Source: Welwitschia mirabilis (taxonomy: Eukaryota; Gnetophyta; Gnetopsida; Welwitschiales). Taken from it: a stretch of DNA of 22,615 nucleotides. Below are positions 9,751 through 18,976 of the stretch, piece by piece. The stretch covers positions 128,342,917-128,365,531 of the forward strand of contig JBOZIK010000001.1 in NCBI GenBank assembly GCA_051453625.1, written 5' to 3'. Under the pieces are notes generated by a model that had not been told where the DNA came from, made no database searches, and was given only the letters and a program-made list of their open reading frames with translations. Positions within the stretch are counted from its first letter, which is position 1. Each line of letters starts with the position of its first letter. The position numbers were made by a program, and so were the translations under genes.

Positions 9751-10113
9751 ATGGAAATTCTGTAACCCTTGCTAGGCCACTAGGCATTTTAATATCACAA
9801 TAACAATATCAATGCTCCACTTTTAAATTAAAATAATTCTCATAACTAGTAATTTTGAGAAAGACATAAAAACTATTTTTTAATTTAATTAGATAAAAGT
9901 GCATTAGTTACAATAATTTAATCACTAAAGATTCATAATTAAATTACTAAGAATTTTCAACAAAAGTAACATTATGGCTATTACAAAATTATAGCACAAA
10001 TTTCCATGATAAAAATTACACCTATGGGAATTATGCAATAATTAAATCAGCTTAAGGCTATATAATATTAAGAATTATTTAGGTTCTTTGACCCTCAAAG
10101 TTTGGATGTGAAA

Positions 10114-10128
10114 TTTCTCCAATCCTTA
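10114..10128 (-). promoter_or_regulatory. Polypurine tract of the minus-strand element
   Basis: The minus strand reads TAAGGATTGGAGAAA directly before the LTR start. It aligns with TAAGAAGATGAGAAA before copy D. This is the expected plus-strand DNA primer position. Confidence 0.5.
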
Positions 10129-10370
10129 AGAGGTTTCATTCTAAAAACTTGAGCTGGAATACATCTATTTATATTCTCAAATTACTTGTCTTTCTATTTC
10201 TCTTAATCATTGCACTTACAAGGTTGAATTTTTCCTTCTTCAATGCTAAACAAATTGTTGAATAAATTGGAATGTTGTCTATAGGCTTGCTAATCAAACA
10301 TCGATCATCTGTTGTGTTTGAAATGATTGAGCCTTTAGAAATCCTCTTCTTCCTCTATCCTTCACTTGAC

Positions 10371-10900
10371 TTCATGGCATATGCTCTAAAAGTTGTATAT
10401 ATATCATCTTCAAAATTTATAAAACTCTTTTGCTATACATGAACTTCAATCTAAGGTCATAATGCCTAGTTGATTTACTAAGAACTAGAATATCTTTCAT
10501 GAGAGGTTAGATAAAGGCGACATAATTACTTTTACAAAGAACTCTAAGAACACACTTGAATATACTTTTAAATGATTAAAAGAGCTTCAATTTCATAAGC
10601 CAAAATATCTCAATGACCTCCTTGCTTTAACCAACCCAAAATAATCTTGGCCTATTAAACCTAAAATAATCTTTTACTTCAAACAATGACAATCACCTTT
10701 AAAGATGTTATGTCGAAATTATTTAAGCCTAAGCTTATAATATAAGTATCTTTCACTCATTTGTTGTATGATTCTTTCAATGCCTCTCTGACACTTCTAC
10801 TTGTATAATCTAGTTGAATTTTCACTTCAAAGATTATTGTGTTTAAAGTAGCACTCTAAAACCTAATAAGTCAAGGATAAAATGTGAAATAAATTCAAGG
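10371..10900 (-). repeat. 3' interior segment, inverted copy of 17331-17830
   Basis: The complement of this stretch follows 17331-17830 closely: CACATTTTATCCTTGACTTA, then AATTCAACTAG..ATACAAG, AGAGGCATTGAAAGAA, TATTTTGGCTTATGAAATTG, and finally TTTAGAGCATATGCCATGAAG. In both places it lies upstream of a polypurine tract and LTR in the element's own orientation, so it is family interior rather than chance. No protein motif is evident. Confidence 0.75.
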
Positions 10901-12129
10901 TTATAAGTTTAGCTTAAGGAACTAGATGGAAGGACTATAGAAGAGATTGCTATTATAAATATCCACCAAATTCTCTGAAATAAGTAACTAAGAAATATAT
11001 ATAGAATAAATAAGAGCTTATAGTTAGACCACTTTTAAGAAGAAAGTAAGGAAGAAAAAGTATTAAGCACTCACTCTTTGCTACCTATGTCATTCCCTTT
11101 CTTTATATCTATTATTTCTCTAGGACATGAAACTAACTTGTTTTTAAGGATAAAGACTTAACTATTTGCATTCTTCTACTAGAGTAACTTTAGAGGAAGC
11201 ATTAATTTCTCTTTGCATCTATGAATCTTTTTATAGACAGTTATTTTGTGTGGAACAGAAAGCTTAGATACCCTCATGGATAAGGTTGTAGTTGATCTTC
11301 TAACCTTGTTTGGAAATTTCTTAGCCATGTCTCACTTAATGGCCTTTTGTTTGTTGATGATCTAGTGCTTGCTAGCTTAATCCTAAGATTCCTTACAGCT
11401 TTCATGTAACTTATCTCTACCCTTCTTGAAGGATAAAATTGATGTTTCTTATCTAGATATAGAGAAATTGTAAAATGTTAACCTTGTCTCAAGCATAAGG
11501 TAAGATAATTTATGTCACCTATAAGAGTTAAAAGATTCGTCTTAAGATAATATTTGTATGAGAGGTTAATCAATAATTACACTAAGAGATTAGTCATAAA
11601 ATTACACATAATACAATACCATGTTATGTTGGAAAAGTAAGGTTATGTTCTCAATTCTAAAATGAACTTTGCGAAAGTTGAGTAATACTTTTGCAAATAA
11701 GAGTCTGAAGTCATCATGCATATGCATCATTAATAAGTTGTTCCTAAGTCCTAGCAATGCATGAACAAGACTTCTAAGTGGATACTTGCATGGGTGATGT
11801 GGAAAATCTTTTTCTTGTAATATTAATAATGCAAGAAAACATATATTTATCTATCCATTCTAAATCCAATAAAATAATGTTCTCTATATTTATTATTTAG
11901 TGAATTATGGGTGCATCTTTTCTTACACATACTCTTATGTAAAGAAATGTTAGTAGGGTAATGGAACAAGGTTCCTTCCTAAAATAGCATAAGTTTTGGA
12001 ATTTGTATCCAACTCAAAAGTGTAGCAATGTCCATTTCAAACAACCCAAAGAGAAGGATTAGCAACAAGGTATTGGTATCAAAGAATAAAATAATTTCTA
12101 CTACTTTTGTCCAAGTTCATTCATCTAAG
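10901..12129. other. Interior without recognised feature
   Basis: AT-rich DNA with no frame of note on either strand. The complement of 11230-11450 has a less random look but many stops and no motif I can name. Confidence 0.4.
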
Positions 12130-12362
12130 TAATTATATTAAACAAACATTTAATGGGCTCCCTTATGGGCATGGGTGTAGGATGTTATAGTTGTATAAGG
12201 ATCTTTTATTTGATTAATCTTAATCAGTGGAGGTCTTAAAACTATGAACTAAAATATATGAAAAAGTAAATAGAACCCAACAAAGAGCCATGACAAAGAC
12301 TCAAACTTGGGACTTTTATCCTATAGAGCATTTTTGATGACCACTTGTGCTATGAATGTGAT
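12130..12362 (-). mobile_element. Probable tRNA-derived SINE
   Basis: On the minus strand TAGCACAAGTGGTCA (A-box-like, about 12338-12353) precedes AAGTTTGAGTCTT (B-box-like, about 12300-12312), at tRNA spacing. A body follows with CATGG, TCCTACACCCATGCCC and ATAAGGGAGCCCATTAAA near 12150-12190. Head plus body of about 230 bp suits a plant SINE such as the Au type. Tail and target duplications were not identified. Confidence 0.4.
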
Positions 12363-12742
12363 TTAAAGAAAGTATCACGCTTGCTTAATTAAAATGTGAA
12401 AGCAAGCTTCTCACTTGTATTTTTCTGAACAGAATATTTTATTAGTGTAATGGATGGAGAAAAAAAGTAACACACAGATGGGTGATACTAGAGGTTTAGC
12501 AAATATGCACTGACAGATGTTGAAGCACGTTCTATAATTGATAGCACCTTCGGTTCTGAAAGCCTTTTTCTTTATCTCTGAGTTGCTTCACCTTTTTTTA
12601 GGTACACTGTGAGAAACAAAGGCACTTGCTAAGTGCTCCCAACTGAGGTTGTATAGTTTAGAGATTATTCATAGTAGTTATAGAAATGTGTTAAGATGAA
12701 GTCCTCCTTACAAGAAAATACAAAAGTAGATGAAACCCAAAG

Positions 12743-12985
12743 TTTGCAGGTGAGATTGCTCTTAAGATTGCTCTTAGTCAAACAAGCTTGGCAAAGACTG
12801 ATGAAGCTCTCTGGAAGAAAACAAAGATGGTGCTACTCTTGGAAGTAATAACAGAGCGACAACAAAACTTTCTAGGCTCTGATGTAATGGAAAGTAATGC
12901 GTGTCTTCTTCCACAAATAAACAAAGAGTTTCCTTCTCCTCCTCTCTTCACGTCTAATGTCTCTATTACCTATCTCAAATGTTAG
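12743..12985 (+). pseudogene. Possible exon fragment, unknown protein
   Basis: A plus-strand frame reads EIALKIALSQTSLAKTDEAL, then WKKTKMVLLLEVITERQQNF and continues to a TAG at 12983-12985. It begins just after TTTGCAG at about 12740, which could be a splice acceptor. Residue use is less biased than in the surrounding AT-rich frames. A tandem GAGATTGCTCTTAA / AGATTGCTCTTAG lies at its start. No family is recognised, and upstream exons are not seen. Equally it could be chance. Confidence 0.25.
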
Positions 12986-14100
12986 ATTACTCTATTGAAA
13001 TGGCGCTGCGCAGGAGGAAGGACTTGCGGAAGCATTTGGGAATTTAATCATTTTGAGAAACGGAGCTAAAACTTGAGCGACTTCAGGAGGCGGTGGAATT
13101 TGGTAAAACTGATAGGTTTAAATTCCAATTGCGAGTGATTTATAAAGGATCAATCAGACTGACTTTTCCATTGTGGAGATTTGTTAAATCTGTAATTCAA
13201 GAAGTGATTTCTTTGGGCCGTTTGCATTGCACTCATAAATTGTTGGTAAGAGAAAAAACACAACGTGGGAGGAGAGCAAGAAGGTATGCGCTGTCGGAAG
13301 GGAAGAGAGGTATCATATTAAAACGCATCTTGGCAGAATTGCAATTAAAAATGGGCATTTTACGAATGCATGCCTTGGACTGTGTAGTGGTGGGGGTTTT
13401 GGCATGAAAATGAAACGCCTTTTTCTGTTGGGCGCTTTTCTTAAGCGATCCGTTTCGAAAATAAAACTCATAAATTCTAGGCATATGGAATGATGAATAG
13501 TTCATGTTCAGCATTTCAGAGCGCGTTATTCATCGGCAGGATTGTAGGGGATTTGAGCATGATCATTGCTTTTTATCAAATTATCATCTGAGCTGGGTGG
13601 ATGCGCAGGGAGCAATTGATTGATAAGAGGAGGGAAAACACAAGTTAAATGAGAAAAATGGTTGAATTCAATTGTTGGACAGAAATCACGTGAAGGGGAT
13701 TGGGAGAAATTGCAAAACAATCAGCAGGTATTTCAAAATTTCACCATTTGTGAATTAATCTTCGACTTTAGAGGGAGGACGAAATGCATGCAGAAGATTG
13801 ACGGTGTATTGCTATTTGCGATGTGTTAACTTAATAACACTGATATTTCCTTGCACCCAAGCAGAAGACGTTTGGATTATTCGTCGGTAGAAGATTTATT
13901 GTAAAGAAAAAAAGAAAAACACTCAAATACATTGCGCTAGTTAAGAGGATTGATGGAATGAGAAAAAGTTTTGGGAGGAAATATTGGCGCCAACGCACAA
14001 CATGTCTGCAATTAGAAACATGCCGTTTGACACATAGGGAACGATTTACAGGGTTGGAGCGGATGCCACGGTTCTCAGTTTCCGCCATTACACCTCATGT
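12985..14100. other. CpG-rich, GC-richer block of unknown origin
   Basis: This 1.1-kb block has dozens of CG dinucleotides (for example GGCGCTGCGCAGG near 13001, GCGATCCGTTTCG near 13445, GGCGCCAACGC near 13986), while the flanking sequence has few. Frames include 13093-13407 (+, basic, begins MEFGKTDRFKFQLRVIYKGS) and 13831-14088 (-, begins MAETENRGIRSNPVNRSLCV), neither recognised. There are no clear terminal inverted repeats. It could be a captured or low-copy host segment, a promoter/first-exon region, or part of another transposon such as a LINE 5' end. Confidence 0.6.
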
Positions 14101-14853
14101 GGAATCATTATTATTAGCTATTTTTTAGATCTCGAGGTTTGGTTGCTTGGTTGACGAACTAATGTTAAAAGTAAAAAACCCTATGATAGAAAAACAAGTT
14201 TTTAATATTTAAAATTTATAAATGGTAAAAATGCCAAATATTATTAATTCAAGAGCCCTTAATATCCTCTAAGTTATAAGTAATGGATCTAAAAATATAA
14301 GACTAATAAAAATATAGATATCTAAATTTATTTAAATATAACTAAGGTTCTATTTAAGTGGTTTTGGAATTCTGCCTCATTTTGATTATAACATAGCATT
14401 ACCAACGACTCTAACAAAAGATAGAATTCAAGTTCTTGGCCTTGAAAGTTGTTCAAGCCTTCACCTAAAGTGGTGATATCTAATGCAAGTTCTTATTCGA
14501 CCCCTAAATAAAATTATTAGTTATTCTCATCTCTAGGTAATTTGCAATCTTGCAAAATTAACTGCCCCTACCAAGATTATTCTACTTGTTATAATGATAC
14601 TTGGATACATAAAGATTAAGTGTAAGATAGTTTTGTAGCATCTGAATTTTTTAAATGTTCTTTATATTTCTTTTGGAAATTTCTTGACCCTTACAATTAC
14701 AAAAGAATCCCTTAAATCTTATAGATGCTTGAAAAACTTGAATTTGATTCTTGCTTAATATATGATAGCATAATAGCGGTTATGCCCACTTGAATTACAA
14801 CCTAGGTTCTAATGCTAAGATATATGATATCCAGTGAAATCGTAAACCTAGGC
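14101..14853 (-). other. 5' interior and leader of the minus-strand element
   Basis: Reading leftwards from the PBS, the first ~90 bp contain leader repeats like those after the plus-strand PBS, for example CCTAGGTTGTAATTCAAGTG and GGGCATAACCGCTATTAT. Gag would be expected from about 14660 leftwards, by comparison with the plus-strand element, but no gag motif is present. The rest is AT-rich and unrecognised. Confidence 0.5.
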
Positions 14854-14865
14854 GCTCTTATACCA
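14854..14865 (-). promoter_or_regulatory. Primer-binding site of the minus-strand element
   Basis: The complement reads TGGTATAAGAGC, one base from TGGTATCAGAGC (initiator Met tRNA). Three bases separate it from the LTR end TG at 14869. Copy A loses similarity to copy B exactly at this LTR end, which supports this as the true border. Confidence 0.6.
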
Positions 14866-14907
14866 AATTGTAACAACATGATTTTCAACCAAAAAAGACT
14901 TCATGTA

Positions 14908-14919
14908 GCTCTGATACCA
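14908..14919 (-). promoter_or_regulatory. Fossil PBS inside LTR copy B
   Basis: The complement is a perfect TGGTATCAGAGC, with AAT spacing to TGTAATACCC at 14923. It lies 54 bp inside the LTR end shared with copy A. It is better preserved than the outer PBS, so which one primed the last round remains open. Confidence 0.65.
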
Positions 14920-15509
14920 AATTGTAATACCCTAATTTTAGCCCCTAAACTACGAATGTTACTTAATGTAATGTTTGCAATGTTCTCATCATGAATGTGC
15001 ACTAGATAAAATTTTATTATGATTTAAACTATATCTTGATCTAATACCAAAATTTGGCTATAAGGAGGCAATTACACCATGATAATAACTTGTTGAAGGA
15101 TAAGTCAAATCATAAATAGCCTCAAAGAATAAAATGTGAAAAACATTCATAGAAATTTTACATTAACAGTATTCTTTCACATGTTACAATTACAAGTACA
15201 TAAAGCATGAAATAAGTAGCAAGGTATATCAATCTATCAGCACCAAGCACTTCTTTGATTAATAACCAGAATCCACGCTAGTGTCTCAACTTGCATATAT
15301 AATATGGTATGAGAATTGTAAAATCATCAAAATCCCCAGTATGGTCTATGGTAAGGCTTAGGTGGGCAAGGGAAGTTTCAAGGACAAGGAAGGAATTCTC
15401 AAAGAAAATCGATATGTGACCAAGACAATTCAAGATTTGCAATGACCAACAAAATTCAACAATCCAAGTGCATCACAAAATATGATCAACAACATTTTCA
15501 ATGTATTAA

Positions 15510-15609
15510 NNNNNNNNNNNNNNNNNNNNNNNNNNNNNNNNNNNNNNNNNNNNNNNNNNNNNNNNNNNNNNNNNNNNNNNNNNNNNNNNNNNNNNNNNNN
15601 NNNNNNNNN
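15510..15609. other. Assembly gap (100 N) flanked by a 17-bp duplication
   Basis: CATTTTCAATGTATTAA stands both left (15493-15509) and right (15610-15626) of the gap. Copy A at 8873-8889 has this motif once, with no extra sequence, so the gap is probably two overlapping contig ends. Confidence 0.9.
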
Positions 15610-15630
15610 CATTTTCAATGTATTAAGTTG

Positions 15631-15810
15631 CACATCTCCAAAGGGGATAATTTACCCCTTCACTCTTTAGAGGAATTATTGTAATTTGGATGCTCACATA
15701 CACATCTCTAAAGGGGACAATTTACCCCTTTACTCTATGAAGGAATTATTGGAATCCAATCAACATGCCTAGAGGAGATAATTTTTACCCCTTTACTCTC
15801 TAGGGAAAAT
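15631..15810 (-). repeat. Tandem array in LTR copy B, three ~65-bp units
   Basis: Units such as CACATCTCCAAAGGGGATAA and TTTACCCCTTTACTC recur three times in register with the array of copy A, so the array predates the separation of the two LTR copies. Confidence 0.75.
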
Positions 15811-16287
15811 TTAATTTAGCAATCCAAAATATATGTCAATTGTTGGTAAACAAATGGTCGCTAGCTCAAACATGATGGAAAGGATCAAGAAAGAAAAATC
15901 TAAGGTAAAACATGGCAATCAGATTACATATAAAACTTATAAGCTTTTGATAGTATACAAAATAAATAAGCTTTTAAGGAATAAAAACATGACAATAGAG
16001 AGAAATGCAAGAAGTAGGAAAGCACATATAATAATAAAATGAAGGATCATAAATCATTCAAGGATGAAATGAAAAACCATAAGTCATACAAGAAATAAGA
16101 GGAAATACCATAAAACCATATAAGAATTAAATGAAGGCCATAAATCATAACTCAAAAATATGGATATTCAAAGACTTTGAAGATTCCAAGCTTCAATGTT
16201 CCAAGGCTTATCCAAGCTCCAAGATTTAGATGGTAAGATTCGATAGTCAAAACTTTCTCAAGATAGAAATATGAGAAGAGAGGTGTC

Positions 16288-16297
16288 CTATTTATAG
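16288..16297 (-). promoter_or_regulatory. LTR promoter core (TATA box), copy B
   Basis: CTATTTATAG, complement CTATAAATAG, is in the same context as copies A, C and D. Confidence 0.65.
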
Positions 16298-16329
16298 TAG
16301 AAAGTGTAGGATGATGAAAAAACACCATA

Positions 16330-16432
16330 AGGAAGTGGTAGAGGTGGAGAAGTAATATGGTAGAAGTGGTGGAGGTGGAGGAAGTGATATGGTGGAAGTG
16401 GTGAAGATGAAGGAAGTGGTGGAAGTGATGAA
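16330..16432 (+). repeat. GTGGAA-type purine-rich repeat, copy B
   Basis: A shorter counterpart of the copy A array, with GTGGAGGTGGAGGAAGTGAT-like units next to the promoter. The length difference shows the array expands or contracts between copies. Confidence 0.75.
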
Positions 16433-16461
16433 AATTTTGTAACCCTTACCAGGCCACTGGG

Positions 16462-17283
16462 CATTTCAATATCATAATAATAATAACAATGCTCCACATG
16501 TAAATTAAAATAATTCTCATAACTAGTAATTTCCAAAANNNNNNNNNNNNNNNNNNNNNNNNNNNNNNNNNNNNNNNNNNNNNNNNNNNNNNNNNNNNNN
16601 NNNNNNNNNNNNNNNNNNNNNNNNNNNNNNNNNNNNNNNNNNNNNNNNNNNNNNNNNNNNNNNNNNNNNNNNNNNNNNNNNNNNNNNNNNNNNNNNNNNN
16701 NNNNNNNNNNNNNNNNNNNNNNNNNNNNNNNNNNNNNNNNNNNNNNNNNNNNNNNNNNNNNNNNNNNNNNNNNNNNNNNNNNNNNNNNNNNNNNNNNNNN
16801 NNNNNNNNNNNNNNNNNNNNNNNNNNNNNNNNNNNNNNNNNNNNNNNNNNNNNNNNNNNNNNNNNNNNNNNNNNNNNNNNNNNNNNNNNNNNNNNNNNNN
16901 NNNNNNNNNNNNNNNNNNNNNNNNNNNNNNNNNNNNNNNNNNNNNNNNNNNNNNNNNNNNNNNNNNNNNNNNNNNNNNNNNNNNNNNNNNNNNNNNNNNN
17001 NNNNNNNNNNNNNNNNNNNNNNNNNNNNNNNNNNNNNNNNNNNNNNNNNNNNNNNNNNNNNNNNNNNNNNNNNNNNNNNNNNNNNNNNNNNNNNNNNNNN
17101 NNNNNNNNNNNNNNNNNNNNNNNNNNNNNNNNNNNNNNNNNNNNNNNNNNNNNNNNNNNNNNNNNNNNNNNNNNNNNNNNNNNNNNNNNNNNNNNNNNNN
17201 NNNNNNCATTTCAATATCATAATAATAATAACAATGCTCCACATGTAAATTAAAATAATTCTCATAACTAGTAATTTCCAAAA
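16462..17283. other. 668-N gap flanked by a perfect 77-bp direct repeat
   Basis: Positions 16462-16538 and 17207-17283 appear identical over 77 bp, starting CATTTCAATATCATAATAAT and ending in CCAAAA, with 668 N (16539-17206) between. Copy A contains the segment once. Either contig ends overlap and the gap is false, or there is a real duplication with unresolved middle. Confidence 0.9.
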
Positions 17284-18394
17284 CCACATTTTATCCTTGA
17301 TTTATTTATTTGGTCTACGCTTGCATAGCCTTATTTCACATATTTTATCCTTGACTTATTAGGCTTCAAGATGCTATATTATATATATTAACTATCAAAC
17401 TAGAAATTCAACTAGGTCATACAAGCAAAAATGTTAAAGAGGCATTGAAAGAAGCTCATAAAAAAGGAGTGTAGAGTCGAAGAGACTTACAATTTATAAG
17501 CTTAGGCTTGAGAAATTTCTACATAACACCTTTAAAGATGAGTATCATAATTTGGAGTGAAAAATTGTTGTATTACAATAAGGTTGCTAAGATATTTTGG
17601 CTTATGAAATTGAATGGTTTAACTTATTTGTAAGTATATTCAACTGTGTTCTTAAAAATTCTTTAAATAAGAGATATACTAATTCATAATGTTTTCCTTA
17701 ATTAAGTAATCACTATAACTTTAGGAAATAGGAAAGGTTAGAAGATCATGAATAACAAAAGAGTTTTTATAAAATTTGAAGCTGATACAGATATATAGTA
17801 CAAATTTTAGAGCATATGCCATGAAGTTTCGCATTATGATAAAGGTGATTAGGCATATCACTTAAAGTAAGAATAAGATGCATGAATCTTTAAAGTAATG
17901 ATATCATTAGCCTAGCATGCAAAACTGTGTGCATGGATTTGTTTATAAATGTATAAATTAATTAAATTCAAACAATGTGAAGCTAAAGATTGACTTATAT
18001 TAACTAGTTCCAATACAAAGAAAACTAAGAATAAAGTTTTAACATGCATTTTATAGTGAGCTTGCCAAGATGGATAAGGAGAAATATGGATCTATATTTT
18101 TATTATTAAGTGCTTTAGTAAGATGACAAAGTTCATATTGTGTATGAAGATACTAATTGCATTTCAGGTTAAAAAATTATTCTTTAGGAAGCTTTTAAAA
18201 ATCTATGTATCCCTATAGGTGAGTTTTAGTACATATTGTGGAGAATGTTTTCAAGTTTAGTATGATATAATTATAACTCAATTGTTAAGTCAATCTATAC
18301 AAGAAGCAACTTGAGAAATAGAAACAGATATTAAGCATGAAAGCCTGAGCTTTTGATAAGTTTCAAGGATAAAAATTCTTAAGAAGATGAGAAA
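17284..18394 (+). other. 3' interior of the plus-strand LTR element
   Basis: It begins after the gap repeat and runs to the polypurine tract before copy D. Positions 17331-17830 are the inverted counterpart of 10900-10371. No pol motif is seen in any frame. It is probably the right half of the plus-strand element split by the minus-strand insertion. Confidence 0.55.
18381..18394 (+). promoter_or_regulatory. Polypurine tract before LTR copy D
   Basis: AAGAAGATGAGAAA lies directly before TGTTATATCCC, the LTR start. Confidence 0.6.
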
Positions 18395-18976
18395 TGTTAT
18401 ATCCCAATTTTCAAGTTACAAAAATTAGCCTAAGAATTATTAAATAAAAGTAAACAATATATTCAAATTTAATGTCTTACAGAGAAAAGGAATTATTATA
18501 AATGACTAAATATTTAAAGTGATAAAATTTTTTTATCTTGATGTTATTCTTTAGTCATTATTTATTGATTAAGTTATAACTAAATTCCTCCTTTTTTTGA
18601 TCATGTCAAACGTAGTTGCATGTTCTTAAAATTCTAGCATGTATTTCTTGATTTATGAAGTTATGAGTAATGATTATTCTTAGAATTCAAAAAGGCTATA
18701 TATTGTAACTAACTTGTCTTCTTTATACTTATGTTAAAGAACTTAATTCTTATAGGAATCTTTTTTAATAATTATTATTTTAGAAAATAAGCAGTTACTA
18801 TTATGATAAAACATTATGCACCTACTCACCAAGCAAAGTAATGATTTTAGGTTATGGAATTACTACCACTTCTTCTCAGGATGGTGTCTTTTGATATTCT
18901 TTTGTCTCTTTACATCCCCACCTCCTCTATTATAAATAGGACTTCATTCTCCTCATATTTTCATATCTTTGAGAAA
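18395..18976 (+). mobile_element. 3' LTR copy D, U3 and promoter, truncated by LINE
   Basis: It starts TGTTATATCCCAATTTTC after a polypurine tract. The TATA box lies 536 bp in, close to the 555 bp of copy A. From about 18868 it follows copy C (CTTCTCAGGATGGTGTCT, then the TATA region) until TTTGAGAAA at 18976. There copy C continues with TCCTTTGTTATTG but this copy switches to CpG-rich sequence, the proposed LINE 5' end. The rest of the LTR should reappear after the LINE, outside the window. Confidence 0.7.
18931..18939 (+). promoter_or_regulatory. LTR promoter core (TATA box), copy D
   Basis: TATAAATAG followed by GACTTCATTCTCCTCATATT, as in copy C. The proposed LINE insertion lies only 37 bp downstream, about at the expected transcription start. 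Confidence 0.65.

Larger units (their letters stand above)
8242..10113 (-). mobile_element. 3' LTR, copy A (1,872 bp)
   Basis: Copy A is the most complete LTR in the window. On the minus strand it starts after a GGAGAAA polypurine end with TTTCACATCC, aligning with TGTTATATCC at the start of copy D, and ends in GTTATTACA at 8242. It holds about 555 bp of U3, a TATA box, a transcribed start shared with the other copies, a three-unit tandem array and an internal fossil PBS. A 132-codon frame on the minus strand at 9389-9787 is a by-product of a purine-rich repeat. Confidence 0.75.
8242..16538 (-). mobile_element. Minus-strand non-autonomous LTR retrotransposon nested in a plus-strand relative
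   Basis: Two related LTRs in the same orientation (14869-16538 as 5' LTR, 8242-10113 as 3' LTR) enclose about 4.75 kb. The interior has a PBS next to the 5' LTR (14854-14865) and a polypurine tract next to the 3' LTR (10114-10128), the expected order for one minus-strand element. I see no gag or pol inside. The interior instead holds a family-specific 3' region (10371-10900), a SINE-like insert and a CpG-rich block. The 5' LTR lacks its outer ~250 bp or has them hidden in the gap, so target-site duplication cannot be checked here. LTR divergence by eye (roughly 80-90% similar) implies an old insertion. Confidence 0.65.
14869..16538 (-). mobile_element. 5' LTR, copy B (outer end missing or in gap)
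   Basis: Copy B follows copy A through the fossil PBS, three tandem units (15631-15810), the TATA box (16288-16297), the purine repeat and up to AACTAGTAATTT near 16534. There copy A continues for about 250 bp and copy B does not. It contains a 100-N gap at a place where copy A is continuous. Confidence 0.75.

Noticed and set aside
9389-9787. 132-codon minus-strand frame rich in His, Pro, Ser and Thr
   Set aside because: It is the translation of the GTGGAA-type repeat inside LTR copy A. Copy B has a related but differently broken frame, and there is no domain.
12072-12082. TGGTATCAAAG resembling a PBS on the plus strand
   Set aside because: No LTR terminus ending in CA lies just before it, and no leader or gag follows.
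12985-14100. DNA transposon with terminal inverted repeats
   Set aside because: I compared both borders of the CpG-rich block by eye and found no matching inverted ends.
16288-17289. Long minus-strand frames across the 668-N gap
   Set aside because: Their length is almost entirely N; the real residues belong to LTR copy B and the duplicated flank.
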